From: Sympetrum striolatum
Taxonomy: Eukaryota; Arthropoda; Insecta; Odonata; Libellulidae
DNA: 64,000 bases
Direction: 5' to 3'
NCBI GenBank assembly: GCA_947579665.1
Contig: OX388345.1
Coordinates: 68,377,454 to 68,441,453, forward strand
The notes below the pieces were generated by a model, which saw only the letters and a program-made list of their open reading frames with translations, was not told where the DNA came from and made no database searches. Shown piece by piece: positions 48,892-61,205 of the stretch; position 1 is the stretch's first letter; each line of letters begins with the position of its first letter. Made by a program: the position numbers and the translations under genes.

Positions 48892-49530
48892 CAAACATTG
48901 GGTAATCCTTGAAAGTCAAGCGATACCGGATGTTTCTTTGCTACTAACACCCGTGTTAGCGAGAAAACGGGGCACTGACAAAGACTGCTCTTGAAAATTT
49001 TTTGAACCTATATTTCGTAAACAGCCGCCTTCCAAATCATTTCCTTGAAAGAGGACCGAGTTGGACATAAACAGTCGTAGAAGGCGTCTTTTTTACTCAA
49101 GGCGAATGACGTATTACCGAGAGAGAACCGTACAAGAAAAGAGCAAGTTTCGAGCCAAAAGCGAAAAATAGGCGTTATCCCGCATTATGATTTAAAAATT
49201 AGATATTTCCCCCTCCGTATTCAGGCTATCACGTCAAGGGCAATAAATCCGCTCGGACGGCACGAAACTGCGTTATGACGTCATGAATATACCGGCCATC
49301 CGAACCCCGTTATAAAAATCTGATGTGGCCAGCACATGACTTTCTCCACATATATAAGATGTAAATATTTATCCACGGCAGTATTTTCGAACTCTATATT
49401 CAATCTAAACTTGTAAGATAAGAGATTAATTTATATCATATTATCTTTTACGTCAAAAACATTATAAATAATGTTTTCGGGACATGTTCGATGAAAAACG
49501 ATGAAATGGCCTTTCACCCCAGCTCCCAGT

Positions 49531-50164
49531 GCGCCCACCACGTACATAATCTGCAACTTCCGGTTTATCAGTATTTTTCAAATAACTCCTACACAATCAG
49601 TGGTAAAGAAATATGTTTCATACAAAAGTCATAGTAAATTACATTTTCTAAAACTTTTATAAGAAATAGTATATTCCTAAATATCATATTTATGGAGATA
49701 TTTTGAAAACCGGAAATGAGCTTTGAAGAATGAAGCTCGACTTCCGGTCAACCGATTTACTTCAAAATCTAATCAACTCTAACGACATCAACCAAAATAC
49801 TATATATGAAATTTGGTGTTGATCCAACAATTACTTTTCATGTTAGAGCGCCCACAAAGTACATAATCAGCTACTTCCGGTTGATCAGTATTTCACGAAT
49901 AACTCCTAATCAACCGGTGATACAAAAATATGTTAAATACAAAAATTATAGTAAAATAAATTATCTAAAACTTTTATAAGGTGTACAATATACCTATATA
50001 TCATATTTATGGAGATATTTTAAAAACCGGAAATGAGCTTTAATGAATGAATCTCGACTTCCGGTTTACCGATTTACTTGAAAAATTAATCAACTCTGAC
50101 AGCACACACGACGGTACTATATATGAATTTTGGTATTGATACGACTAATAGTTTTCACGTTAGA
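49531..50164 (+). repeat. Tandem duplication, 317 bp x 2
   Basis: GCGCCCAC starts at 49531, 49848 and 50165, giving two units of exactly 317 bp and the start of a third that runs into the CA array. Shared inner blocks include GTACATAATC, CTTCCGGTT-ATCAG, TCATATTTATGGAGATATTT, CCGGAAATGAGCTTT and CGACTTCCGGT. Units are similar but clearly diverged. Confidence 0.85.
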
Positions 50165-50174
50165 GCGCCCACTG

Positions 50175-50175
<1 letters not shown>

Positions 50176-50228
<53 letters not shown>

Positions 50229-50229
50229 A
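50176..50229 (+). repeat. (CA)n microsatellite
   Basis: About 23 uninterrupted CA units, then CATACACACA. The cysteine/valine or threonine/histidine runs in open frames crossing it are artefacts. Confidence 0.95.
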
Positions 50230-50399
50230 CAGACATCATTCCGAAAATGGTCAAAACGTGTTCTAGGGACCCCAAAACATGTATTTCCGTTGAAATCTCG
50301 AAGTCGATTTTTTTCATGAAAACAATACTTTCTCTATACTTCGTATATGGAGAAAGTAAAAAAGACTCCGGCCCTATATACATCAAGGGATATTTCGTT

Positions 50400-50960
50400 A
50401 AATATTTATGCCTTTTAGCGCGAGACGGGGGAGGGTGGAAAAAGAGGTCCAACGAAAGCGAAGAAAATACGTAGAAGAAAAGGGGAGTGGGAAGAAAAAG
50501 TAACCTCCGTATTCCTTTTGTTTCTCCCCATCTCCTCCAGGACCGAAATTAATTACAAGGAGATTACCGCCCGTTCGTCCGGCTCAAAATTCAGTCAACT
50601 CTCCCTTTTTCTTTCGGGAGAGAAAATGAAAGTCGAGAAAAGTTTCGGCAGCGAACCCTCGCGAAGAAGAGGGGAAAATATCTCCATTTTTCCCCACGGA
50701 ATGGGATAATGATAAATTCATATTAGTCCGAAATGACCTCTCGCCCACTTCCACTCTCTCGCGTTAATTGAATTCGAAGACGCCGAAAAGAAAACAGGGG
50801 GCGGGGCCCCTAAGAGTTTTTCTCTGTAGAGACGCCTCCTCCTCAATCACTTTCCATCTCTCGCCCGCCCCCGAAGATGCCTCTTCACCTGTCTTAATCC
50901 CTGCTTGCCCCCTGTGATAGAGCACGGGAAAGGGAGGATCTTATATATAAGGATGTGCTG
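50400..50960. other. GC-richer island with TATA-like site
   Basis: Purine-rich to 50700, then CpG-bearing sequence with GGGGGCGGGGCCCC at 50797-50810 and a TTATATATAAGG at 50941-50952. An ATGAAGGTG follows at 51145. This could be a promoter and first exon of a small + strand gene, but the frame from that ATG closes after seven codons unless a splice donor is used, and no initiator or downstream exon is visible. Confidence 0.2.
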
Positions 50961-52130
50961 TTAATTCCCAAGTTTCTAACCGCGATCGAGACTCCACCTA
51001 CTGCAAAGAAAGGTTTTCCACTGTTTTCACCTCCGGTTCTTCGTCTTGATAGTGGTGTTTACAGCTGCAATCTGTGGCTCAGTTGGTGTTGAACTTCGTG
51101 TCTCTACGCTTTGTTCCCACTCTTGCTGTTCGATTGTATTTATCTATGAAGGTGCTGAGGTGTCAATGATAAATTAAAAACGAAGGGAATTTTTTCAATA
51201 AATAGTCTCACAATCAAAGAGTATAAACTTTAATAGAAGTTAGTAGATTAAGGGTACTAATAACTGAGTCTAAAGATATTGAAGGAAGGTAATGTGACGT
51301 CTTACGACCTCTCTTTTAATTCCAGTTTTTATTTATTAAGAGTTTTTCCGAGCCAAAGAATATTGAGAAAGGATGGTTATTGTCTTCTCATAATCTAAAA
51401 AATACTTTAATAATACAAGCAGTTACTTCTCCATTTAAATTAACTGAGCAAATCATTTCTATGTAAATAGCAAAGTTTTGGATATCATCACTGGCAACTG
51501 GAATATATTAAGTTTTTTATTGTTCAGAATGGAGGAAAGAGTATTCCAAATAATATTGTCTCAGTCTTACTCTTGATCAAGTTGATAACAAAACTAGGGA
51601 AGTATGAATGATGCTGAATAATGGCATTTATCTTGGTCGTTCCGTATTGAATTCCATTAAAAGTTTTATGCATAAGGAAACTGTGTTCACGTGGGTGTTT
51701 TCAACTCACAGAATCCTGGCTAAGAAAAGGAAGGGTGAACTACTTTACTGCCCGTCTACAAAATAATTGAGATCTAAAGAGCACCGCCTTTTCTATCTTA
51801 TCTATTGCAGGCTACATCTTAATTTAATAGAAAATAGATGGTAGAGAATGTAGATAGAACTTGTTCGAGACTTTAGATGAAACCGCGAAGTGGCAATTGA
51901 TTATCAAGTAGATCACATAGACAAATGCTCAATATCTGACGTCTTAAAAAAGTTACTAATAGATGAATACTCAAACAGCCCTCTATAGAGAAACGTAGCA
52001 ATAGTGGAATTAGTGAAATATAGTAAGCCTTTCTCGGGAATAATTCAACATGGAGTACCCCAAACCGTTATCTACGTAAAGGGACATATACTAAAATCGT
52101 CCTCGACAAGAAAATCGATTGAGTAGCGGA
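50961..52130. other. Non-coding DNA
   Basis: No gene is supported. Composition drops to AT-rich after about 51160. Confidence 0.5.
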
Positions 52131-52210
52131 GTTTACATTTACATTAAAACCCTGCAATCCGCCAGTGGCGCGTGGCAGGGGGTTACATTGCTCTAATTAA
52201 TCTCCATTGG
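52131..52210 (-). mobile_element. LINE 3' tail stem-loop, family A copy 3
   Basis: On the - strand: GTAACCCCCTGCCACGCGCC, loop ACT, GGCGGATTGCAGGG, then TTTTAATGTAAATGTAAAC. Eleven of 14 stem positions pair, the best of the family. The (TGTAAA)-type tail is the presumed 3' end. No coding sequence upstream, so it is a 5'-truncated insertion. Confidence 0.65.
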
Positions 52211-55200
52211 GGTATAGTATTTACACATAAAAAATGACGCGCACTCTCACTTACGATTGAACGGCTCGCAGGGATATGCACAGATATACGTAAATGTACG
52301 TCATCCACTGAGTGGCTCCTCTATCACGAAATGTGCCTTCCGAACCCATACTCTCGACCTCCAATTCCTTCTTTTCATCGTCGCTTCCGTAGGTTTCCTA
52401 ACCTTCTATCCGTATTTCCCACCAGTCAACCTCCCACGGGATCCTCGCCACCCAAAATTCCTTCGCCCTCCTTCCATTCGCTTCTGTATTCCATTCTCGC
52501 CTCTTTCTTATCCTTTCTCTGCAACAACTCCGCATGAATAACTGCGCGTCTATCTTTCGCAAATGGAGCAAGCGCCGACCAATGGAGTGGACGAAAGGGT
52601 CCCGATGAGACCCCTTCCCCCGGCCCTTCCTCGGGGGAACGAGGGGAAGGCGCGATGAGGAGCCCGCCTACTTACAAAAGAAGCACGAAAGTGTATGATA
52701 TTGGAACGGGGGAAGAAGATTGAAACGAGAGGGAGGGAAGAAAATGAAGAGGAGAAAGTTTGGAAACACGGGAGAGAGATATCGTCGGCCAAAACAGCGG
52801 AGATTAGGAAGAAATGAAATCTAGAAATGAGTCTTTTGTTTCAGCCCTGATCGTGGCTGTGATAACATGGAAGACGCTGAGGAATAAAAGATGTTGAACT
52901 ATGGCATTTATTTTATCTCTTCCTTATTGAATGCTATGAAAAGTCTTCTTCGTGTTGTGAAACTTTCATCTTTCTAAATTCACTACATTATTCTTTCAAA
53001 GTCATAAAATCAAGAGAAAACTACAGCACTCCTCACCTTGTCGGATCTCATTCTCTCTCCAAAGATATCAACGTATAGGATGAGGGTTAATCTGGTATAA
53101 TGCTGAATATTATAAAATAACGGATGTAAATCAAGCGATGCTACATAATGAGTCATTTAGGTCTCCAGGTGTTGGAGGTGAATGATCAGGAGGGATAAAT
53201 CGGCATGAAAAACATTTCATTTCAGTAATTCGATCATTAAATGGCTCATATTTTCATTACCTTCTTAGAGTGAATCCTTGACTGATATGAATTTTGTTCC
53301 TAGACTAAAAATCATTCTTTTAATGAAGTTATCTTTGTAATTTTCATTTAATGGCGAAGAGGAAATACTATCGGCGTTGAAGGTTTGAGCCAACGCAATA
53401 TACTAATATAATTAATATCTCGTTCTAGCCAACGCAATATACTAAATAATTAAAATCTCGTTCTACATTGAATTCCATACGATTAATTTCTCAGACTCTT
53501 GATTTATTCTGATGGTCATGGAAATTATAAGGCTGATAACATTAACTACTGCTTTGTGGAGAAAAATATGTAACAAAGGCTCGAGATAATTGATCCCGTG
53601 TAATTGCATACTCTATATTATAGATTATTAATTACAGAAAAGCATAGATTAACTATTCAATTCCATTAATTATTAATTGGTGGAGTTTTCTCTTAATAAA
53701 TATTTCATTTTAAATTATATAATCGAAATATTTGAATCCATCAAAGTGAAATTATGTCACTAAAATTTTTCAAATCTTTTAAATATTTGTCAAATCAAAT
53801 TATTTAGAAGCAATAATGAAATATGATGATACAGAAAAATCGCTTAAAGTAATAAGACAAGCTTTTCCTCCATGATATAGACTCGAATATTTTAATTCAT
53901 TCCGACCATAGTTATTAACAACTTAATACATCCTATTAATAATAAAGGAAATAAATTCACGTACTAAGTCTATTTTTCATAAACAAAAATAATTTACGTG
54001 CATTTAACTACAACGTGAGGTTTTTTAAATTATTTACCTGAGGATACATTAGGTAAACCATCAATTTCATCCCTCCTGTTGAAGCTTCAACAAAGCAACA
54101 GAATATTAAAATAGATATAAATTCCTTTTGTGCAAGGCAAAAAGATAAATGGAGCACTCGAACGAATAAACTTTTCATGGCGGCCTTCAATCAGCCAAAA
54201 AGTGAAAGGAAGATCGATCGTAATAAAAAAGAGTATCACTAACTGAAGAATTAGTCGAAAATTGCTTTAGATTAAAACAACTCCATGATTGAACATTCAA
54301 GTTAATCATCTAGAGAAATGCTTACGATTTTGACCTTGATTTAATCGTGAAATGAACAAATTTTGTATCCAATACCACAACAGATATCGCAGTAGAAAAA
54401 CCACAGAAAATGGAAATGTGATATAGAAAAAGCCAATATTTTAAGGAAAAGGGGAAAATTGTTTTGAAAAAAAGAAGAGAGAAATAGAGTGAATACCCGA
54501 AGACTTCACCCATCTTTAAGAAAGTTGAGAATGTAGTCGGTGAGAGTTTCGAAAATGGAGTTTAATTTTTTGCGAAGGTCATAGATTGATGACTTTGAAA
54601 TAGAAAAGAGGATGGAAGTTTTTCTCGGAAAATAAATGGGGAAAGAGGCTCAGACGGAAAAAAATAGTCCAACTCCTTCAAAACTTACTTTCTCCGTCTC
54701 AACTCATGCGTATTATGAAAATATTTCCCTAATGGTTTCAACATCAAAGGTTGAGATCACGAGGGCATCAAAGGTCAGGATTCGGTTTAAAAAGAAGCCG
54801 TTTGACTACACTAAATGAATTGTGCCTTTTAATGTGTGTTTAATTGTGCGTAAAATATTTTACGAGAAATATATTAGTAACGCTTAAATTTATAAATAAG
54901 TTTTTCCATTATGTACAAAAATAGAAACGTAAATTGCTGCTAGAAAAATTTTCTAATAAGAGCCTTGTTTAATTAAACTTCCAAATTAGGGTAATTAATA
55001 GACGCATATCATTTACATTACAGGTTATGTAAAGCTCACGATACCCACAAATATTCTCAGGATTATTTTTAGATACTTTTATAAATACAAAAGTTTTTTA
55101 ACCGAAAGCTTAATCATATTTGCCACGAAAAGGCACCTTAACCGCAATTTAACTTTATATATGTGACTTCCATTTCCTTGGGATATTTTTCTAACGAAAT

Positions 55201-58200
55201 TACGTTATTCTTACATTGTTCACATGTTTAGTTACTAAAGAATCAATTAGAGTTGCTATGCTTGGAAGAGGTACAACCGCGCTCTACGCCCGCGAGTAAG
55301 AAATATTTTTTATGGCTACTTCTTGATTTACATGCCAATGGTTTTAATTTATGACCTACCCTAGCAAATATATTCACCTTCTGGCCCAAAAAATCGTGAT
55401 TTTTGAAAGTACATGGAATTAAAGGGGTCTGATATGTTATTTAGAAACATTGTAATCAGAAGAACGATTTTTTAAACAAATGATCGCTGATAATAATAGT
55501 TGAGCCTAACCAATTTTTAAAACATCCCGATAATGAAGCTGCATGTATGGAAATGATCTCAAAGTAAAGAAGAAAAGTGAAGAGAAATCCTACGACAAAA
55601 TAGTATCAGTATATGAATGAATAAATGCTCATTGAGTGTAAGGGGAAAAATCACAATTAGATTTTTACTTTGAATGAATACGTCGGAGAACCGCCATCAT
55701 TTAAACGTATTAGCTATTGTGAAAAAGATAAGTTGATTTCGTAGATTTCTTGCCAATATCTTTCTTTTAGCCATACATCCTTTCCAATAAGCCAAAAGAC
55801 GGTTGGCAGGGTCAACACATATTTTGATGAAACTTGAAGTGCCTAGCGAGGAATTAATCCTGAAGTTAATGAGAATACTCTTCAATATCCAAGTGGAGAA
55901 TTTATACACAATATGTTTTCAATTTTGTAATTAAAAAAGCCACCTCTGAAAGCAACCATTGAAGAATATGTTGTGAAATATAGCTTCCATAAAATTTTTT
56001 AACCCCTATTCATGACGTAAATAAAAAGAAAGATTCTGGATTTGGAGTGATCTTAAATATTTACATTCAATGTAGTCGCTCATAATTGAATGAAATTAAT
56101 AGGGTCACGCATAAGGTCATATTGTAGTACTTAAATGGACGTTTTTCTAAAACAGATACGAAAACAATGGAGAACTACCTCACCTGGTTAGCCCCAATTT
56201 TTCAAAATTTTTAGCAACTTAAAACGAAAGGTTTGAGGTTAGAACAAGCCTCCTACTCGAACACAGTAAAAAAACCTAGTCTGCATGCACAGACTCGCCG
56301 CAGTGCAATATCACGACCTCAACAGCCGCATCACCCTCCAGCATCCTCGTGCTCCAAAGCATCCTCGGACAGAGGGCAAAACACCTCCGAAATCGCCAAT
56401 TAATTCCAAAACTCCAAAATTCCCCTCCACGGACTCCCCGACCGAAATCCCCTCGTTTCCTCCCTCAAAATCTCCCAAAATCCTTTGTATCCATCGACCC
56501 ACCCTTCGTTACGACCGCACAACGAGCGAAAAATATTTAAGGACTATCGATTGACTTTTGCGGGTTGAAAAAAAGCGTGGGGATCGCGAGGAAACGCCGC
56601 CAAGTATTCATCGGAGAGGGGATTTTTCGAGCACGTGGTGGTCAAATGGGGCCCTTCCACTTCCGCTCCCCGCTTCCTCGCTTTCCGATTTCTTTCTCCG
56701 TCCGACACTTGCGGACAATTTACGAGGGACACCCAGAGCATCGACCGCGCGACAACGTGCGAACGCTACTGCCGAATTAGCATAAGGGAAAGAGGGGAGA
56801 AAGGCGGGGAACGGCGCTCTTGCGGAAGCCTCGTATATCGCACGGGAGAGGAATTGTGGGAAGGCGAAATTGAATGGGGGAGGAGAAGGACGTGGATGAT
56901 GGGAATTGAAAGAAATGGGGGGTGGAAAATGCGAAGAGGAATGCGCGTCCTAGGGAATGCAGCGGAGGAAAAAATGTATGCAGTGAAGGGAAATGGGCGT
57001 GATAAAGTCTTGTTAAAGAAAGGGAGTTGTGAAAGAGGAAGGAATCGCGTCGTAAGGAAAATTGATTCATAAAATCTCATCATGGCCGGTGCCTTGAAAA
57101 GAAAGGAAATAATGGCTTTCATGGCAAGAGAGATACGTCTGTACAATAGAATCCTACGTGCAGCTAAGAAATATCGATTAAGGAAACGACCATTGTTAAT
57201 GGCATTCACAAGTAATAGAAGTAAATACGTAGATGGCATACTTATGATTACTTATGCATATAATATGTATTTATCAACAATTATTTTTGTGATTTCTTAA
57301 GAAGGTAGGTCACGTTTTAAAATTCATAATTTTACATCGAGAAACAATAAGACTTCTAGTAACTAGTAAAAAGGTAAGAGCACGGCTAAAAACATGACCT
57401 ATTATCTGCATCGGCAGAAAAATTGTTTTGCATTAAACATACCTGCGACATCAGACTAAGAGAACTAGGATAAATAAGGATAACATGTCTGCTTTTTTAC
57501 TAAAATTAATTCAAAAGCTATTACCAAAGGAATTGTAACAAAAACGAAATTCTTCTATAGATAAGACGGATATTTAGATGACGGTACATACTTGACACAA
57601 GATAAAAACCAAACGAGCTTGAGCTGGTGAAAATAGTAGAAAACATAAAGTACCTATACATTTGCAACATTGATTAAATTCCGCTTACTTATAATGACAA
57701 AATCCAAAAATATTTAACGTTTAAGTTCAACGCAGTTTTAAAAATGTATAAATTTAGTCTTTTAAGAAGAACTTTAAAGAATTCCTCTCAGAGAACAACG
57801 AGTTATAAGTAATTATTTTTAAACTCCTTACCTTTTAATACTAGACAAATATTTTCTAAATGATTGCATTCATAAATAATCCAACCATACCATGGAAATC
57901 TAAATTATGAGCAATAATTAATTTTAGTATTTTTATTTAAAACGATGTATTGCATACATTTTACAGAGGCAATACGCAATCCATTGTTTGAAAATAAACT
58001 CATAAGACATTTTTTAAATTCAAACATTGTGCAATAAACAAGCTAAATACAACATAGTATTAAATAAACAATTACATGCAATTATCTTTTCAATTTAAAC
58101 ATATTATGCATCGCTGTTCTATATTTTACGTCGGCATTTTTTTAATGATAAAGAACTGATTGAGGTACGAAGAGGTATACAGAACGAAAGCGTTAAAGCG

Positions 58201-58820
58201 TAAAGAAAAGAAGGATAAGGGGCGGGAGTGATTTAAAGGCCGAGAGAAGAATGAGATAGGGAAAGGAGAGAGTGAAATAGGTATGGAAGAAGACAGATAG
58301 CATCTGTGAGATGTTTGTGTGTGGAGAAAGGGATGGAGGAAAGTGGAAGTTAGCGACGCAGGGGAGATTAGGGAGAGTAATGAGAAGTTTGGGAGTGCTA
58401 TATGGGTTGGGAAAGTATATGAGGGTAAGGTGATCAACGGGCTCTCTCGAAGAAGATACAAAGTAGGAGGGAGTATTGGGAGGAGGAGAAACAGCGAAGG
58501 AACAAAGCAAATACCCGAGTAGAAAGGGTGGAACACGGCTGTGTTTGAGAGGAACCGATATCAGTTAAATCCACAAAAGTTTTACTCATTTTACGAGATA
58601 AAAGTAATGTTTTGAATGGAAAAGGGAGGGAGAGAAAATTCGCGCGTTTGCCATTGAAAGAAGGTACAGAGATGAAACTGAAAAAAGCCCAATTTGCTTA
58701 CGGTATGAATCGTGGATAAAACGTGTGCCATATTTAATATTAGTTGGTATTTTGCGAGAAAAACTCAACAACTTGAGCAGAAATTATAAGTACTGCATTA
58801 CGGAAAAAAACATTTAAAAC
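52211..58820. other. Non-coding DNA with GC-rich and purine-rich islands
   Basis: Islands: 52350-52800 (pyrimidine-rich then purine-rich), 56280-57070 (CpG-rich, then purine-rich from 56780), 58190-58530 (purine-rich). Open frames up to 157 codons in these are accidents of biased composition and overlap on both strands. Between islands the DNA is AT-rich with nothing recognised. Confidence 0.5.
53389..53467 (+). repeat. Tandem duplication, 39 bp x 2
   Basis: GCCAACGCAATATACTAA starts at 53389 and 53428, each followed by TAATTAA-ATCTCGTTCTA. The second unit has lost a few bases. Confidence 0.8.
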
Positions 58821-58826
58821 ACTTAC

Positions 58827-58891
58827 CTGCTGTTATCGGCATGCCGAAAGAGGTAGTAGATGTAACTGCTCTCCATTAGGAACAGGAAAGT
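58827..58891 (-). CDS. Candidate 65-nt internal coding exon, host gene unknown
   Basis: On the - strand a pyrimidine-rich acceptor (CATCTTTCTCCACAG) precedes 65 nt, followed by GCAG|GTAAGTG, a near-perfect donor. Only one of the three frames is open: TFLFLMESSYIYYLFRHADN then S, ending two bases into a codon. Most third positions are G or C, in sharp contrast to the AT-rich flanks, which argues for real coding sequence. I do not recognise the protein; the aromatic, partly hydrophobic peptide fits no motif I can name. Neighbouring exons of the same gene were not found in this window. If real, the window includes introns of a - strand gene. Confidence 0.45.
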
Positions 58892-60615
58892 CTGTGGAGA
58901 AAGATGCGATGATATTATTTATAATAAATTGATGAGGTTAACTATGCAATTTTATACTTATTTTCTCCCTTTCTATTTATTTATCTCTTATTCTTATAAG
59001 AAAAGAACTAATATAGAGATGAAATGGTAAAGAGAAAATTCATCTTCATTCATCTTTTCATTTTAGTCAAGAATTTCAGAATAATGTTATTTGTAACGAA
59101 TAGAAACGGAATTTATTCTTCAAGTGAAATTTTCATACGTTGAGTAGGGATTAGCATATCAGACTAGCAACACGGCCTCAAGTTTGGAAAAGAACGATTA
59201 TATTTGATTGTCAAGGGTTGATGGTAAGAAACTTCTTTTGTGAGTTAAAATTTCCCAAAAAGATGCGATTATTTTTACGGAAAAATTTAACATAAGAGCT
59301 ATGGATTAGCATACCTAGTAGCTCATTCTCCTCTCGCTTGATCTTGGTTGAAGTTATATTTTGTCATTATGGGTTGGGGAATATCAGATCATTTCATAGT
59401 GAAACTAACATCAAATTTATAAACCAATATCGTATCATCAATACCCTCATAAACCGGCCCAATGAGCAATAACCTTGGAAAGACGAAAGAAAAGTACAAG
59501 TACAAGTCCATACATTTGCCACTCATTTGTACATATATATTACTACTCATTTTTAGCTACGTAACCTTCATAAGCATTCAAGCAGAAACCAATTAGTGGA
59601 AGACTTACACTTTTACTAGACTTGCCTTGATGAGCTGTATGGTTCCATTATATTTTCATACGGTACTCGGTTCGCTAACTTCGAGACCAAAGCCAATGCA
59701 TAGAACTCGTGGCAGTGTGTTAAGGTTCCCATACCATGAAGTTAGGTTCTGAAGCAATTAGATGATCTTGCACCATATGTAGCTGTGAATATCCCCAGGG
59801 CGTAAACTGCTGAACTGCGGGACAGAGCTGGCAGTTGACGTTTCTAACAGCAGCTGGGGACAGAATCCCGCCAAAGGCATTGCGTTCGTCTGCTGAGGCG
59901 AATCGTCAGCTGTAGACCGTTGTCTTGCTGTCTCTTACCTGAGAAGGTTTCCGTATAATTGTTTCAAGTCAACCTCCTCTACCTCATGACAGAGCGTTAG
60001 CATTAATAGGTAAGATGGGGAAATAGTACTTCAGGAAGAATTGTGTACCACCTCCTGTTAGCCTTGAGAACATGAGTTTCGTATAGAAGCCATTTAAGAT
60101 GCGCTTAGTGAGAACTTACACAAATATTAATTTCATGCAGCAGCGCTGATAGCTTTCGGGTAACACATCTTTTGAAGTAACTCGGTTCATTACAGCTTTC
60201 CCAATGTGCTCCTAGGCATCTTTATTTATGTACCTACTTGTTACTGTTTTGTCAGATTTTTCAAATCGGCTTTCATACCAACTCTGCTTAGATTAATATG
60301 CGATATTCTTGAGTCATAGACTAAAGAAAAAATTAAATCGAAAACTGACTTATGTTTAGTACCGACACAAATAACTTTGAATATTAATGTGTTATATGAG
60401 GAGCTGCTAGGGAATAATGACAAAGGCTAAATTTACCAATGTGGCTCGATATTAATTTACGATTGTATTTTTTGAAAGCTCTCCTATTTTGAAAATAATT
60501 TTAAATGAATTATGAAACATCGAACTCGTCCTTGATCGATCGGAAAGAAATGAAATGAAAATAATTTGCAACTATAAGGAATTAAAGTATCAATACACTA
60601 CGCATTACCCACTGT
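58892..60615. other. Non-coding; possible decayed coding scrap at 59.8-60.1 kb
   Basis: AT-rich except 59640-60080. There the - strand reads GGTQFFLKYYFPILPINANA before a stop and then, in another frame, EVEEVDLKQLYGNLL before a CAG|GTAAGAG site. This might be a decayed exon or element fragment; I cannot identify it. Confidence 0.35.
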
Positions 60616-60619
60616 AAAG

Positions 60620-61205
60620 CAGACTATAGGATTACTCGAAACTCTATTCAGAGGGGCTCCTGAGTTCAATCTATTGAATCTTAGTAAACCAAGGAAGCTG
60701 GAGTTAAGTTTTAAGCGGGAAACAGAGACATTTTAAAGGGAAATTAATCCGAGTAACTTCACAACGGAATCAAGGCGACGACTCTAAAATTAAGACAGAA
60801 TTACAAAGGATATGAGAAACATGAATTACAACGATGAGGCAAAGGAAGGCGAGGGTATAAACAAGCGATGAAGGGAGATGGAAGGAAGAAATTTAAGCAG
60901 CTATCTCACTATGCATCACTAACTTTAATGTAGAAAAGAAGATTACTTGCAACTGTATCCAGAGGACCTCTTGAGTTTAATCTATTGGATCTTAGTAAAC
61001 CAAGGAAGTAGAAGTTATATTCCCAGCGATAACCAGAGCAAAAACACAGCGGAAATCAATCCTAGTATATGCGCAATGGAATCAAAGCTACGACACTCAA
61101 ATTAAGACAGCGTTACAACGGGAAAGATACGAGAAATCTGAATAGCAACGATGAGGCAAAGGAAGGCAAGGGTATAAACAAGCGATGAAGGGAGATGGAA
61201 GGGAA
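60620..61205 (+). repeat. Tandem duplication, about 311-317 bp x 2
   Basis: Anchors TTAGTAAACCAAGGAAG (60681, 60992) and ACGATGAGGCAAAGGAAGG (60831, 61148) give periods of 311 and 317. The last stretch, ending in AAGCGATGAAGGGAGATGGA, is nearly identical between units, while the middles are diverged. Confidence 0.8.

Larger units (their letters stand above)
49456..50372 (-). mobile_element. Unclassified element with 317-bp tandem units
   Basis: The + strand shows AAAACATTATAAATAATG (palindromic) at 49456, then two 317-bp tandem units, a CA array, a unique segment and a hairpin ACTTTCTC-TATACTTCGTATATGG-AGAAAGT at 50327-50357. On the - strand the hairpin plus (TG)n followed by repeat units resembles a layout I recall from other arthropod genomes. 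It has no coding sequence. Orientation and class are inference. Confidence 0.5.

Noticed and set aside
50117..50474. Open frames of 111 (-) and 114 (+) codons across the CA array
   Set aside because: Cysteine/valine and threonine/histidine runs come from the microsatellite; the rest is element sequence without motifs.
54008..54190. - strand frame with GCCGCCATG start and CAG|GTAAAT near its end, considered as a first exon
   Set aside because: Codons are AT-rich like the flanks, the hydrophobic segment is not a clean signal peptide, and no partner exon was seen.
55230..55310. TTTAG...GCGA|GTAAGAA candidate exon on + with two open frames
   Set aside because: Two competing frames, no homology, weak acceptor.
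56635..57239. Overlapping open frames of 145 (+) and 157 (-) codons
   Set aside because: Purine-rich tract removes stop codons on both strands; no domain, and opposed frames cannot both be explained as genes.
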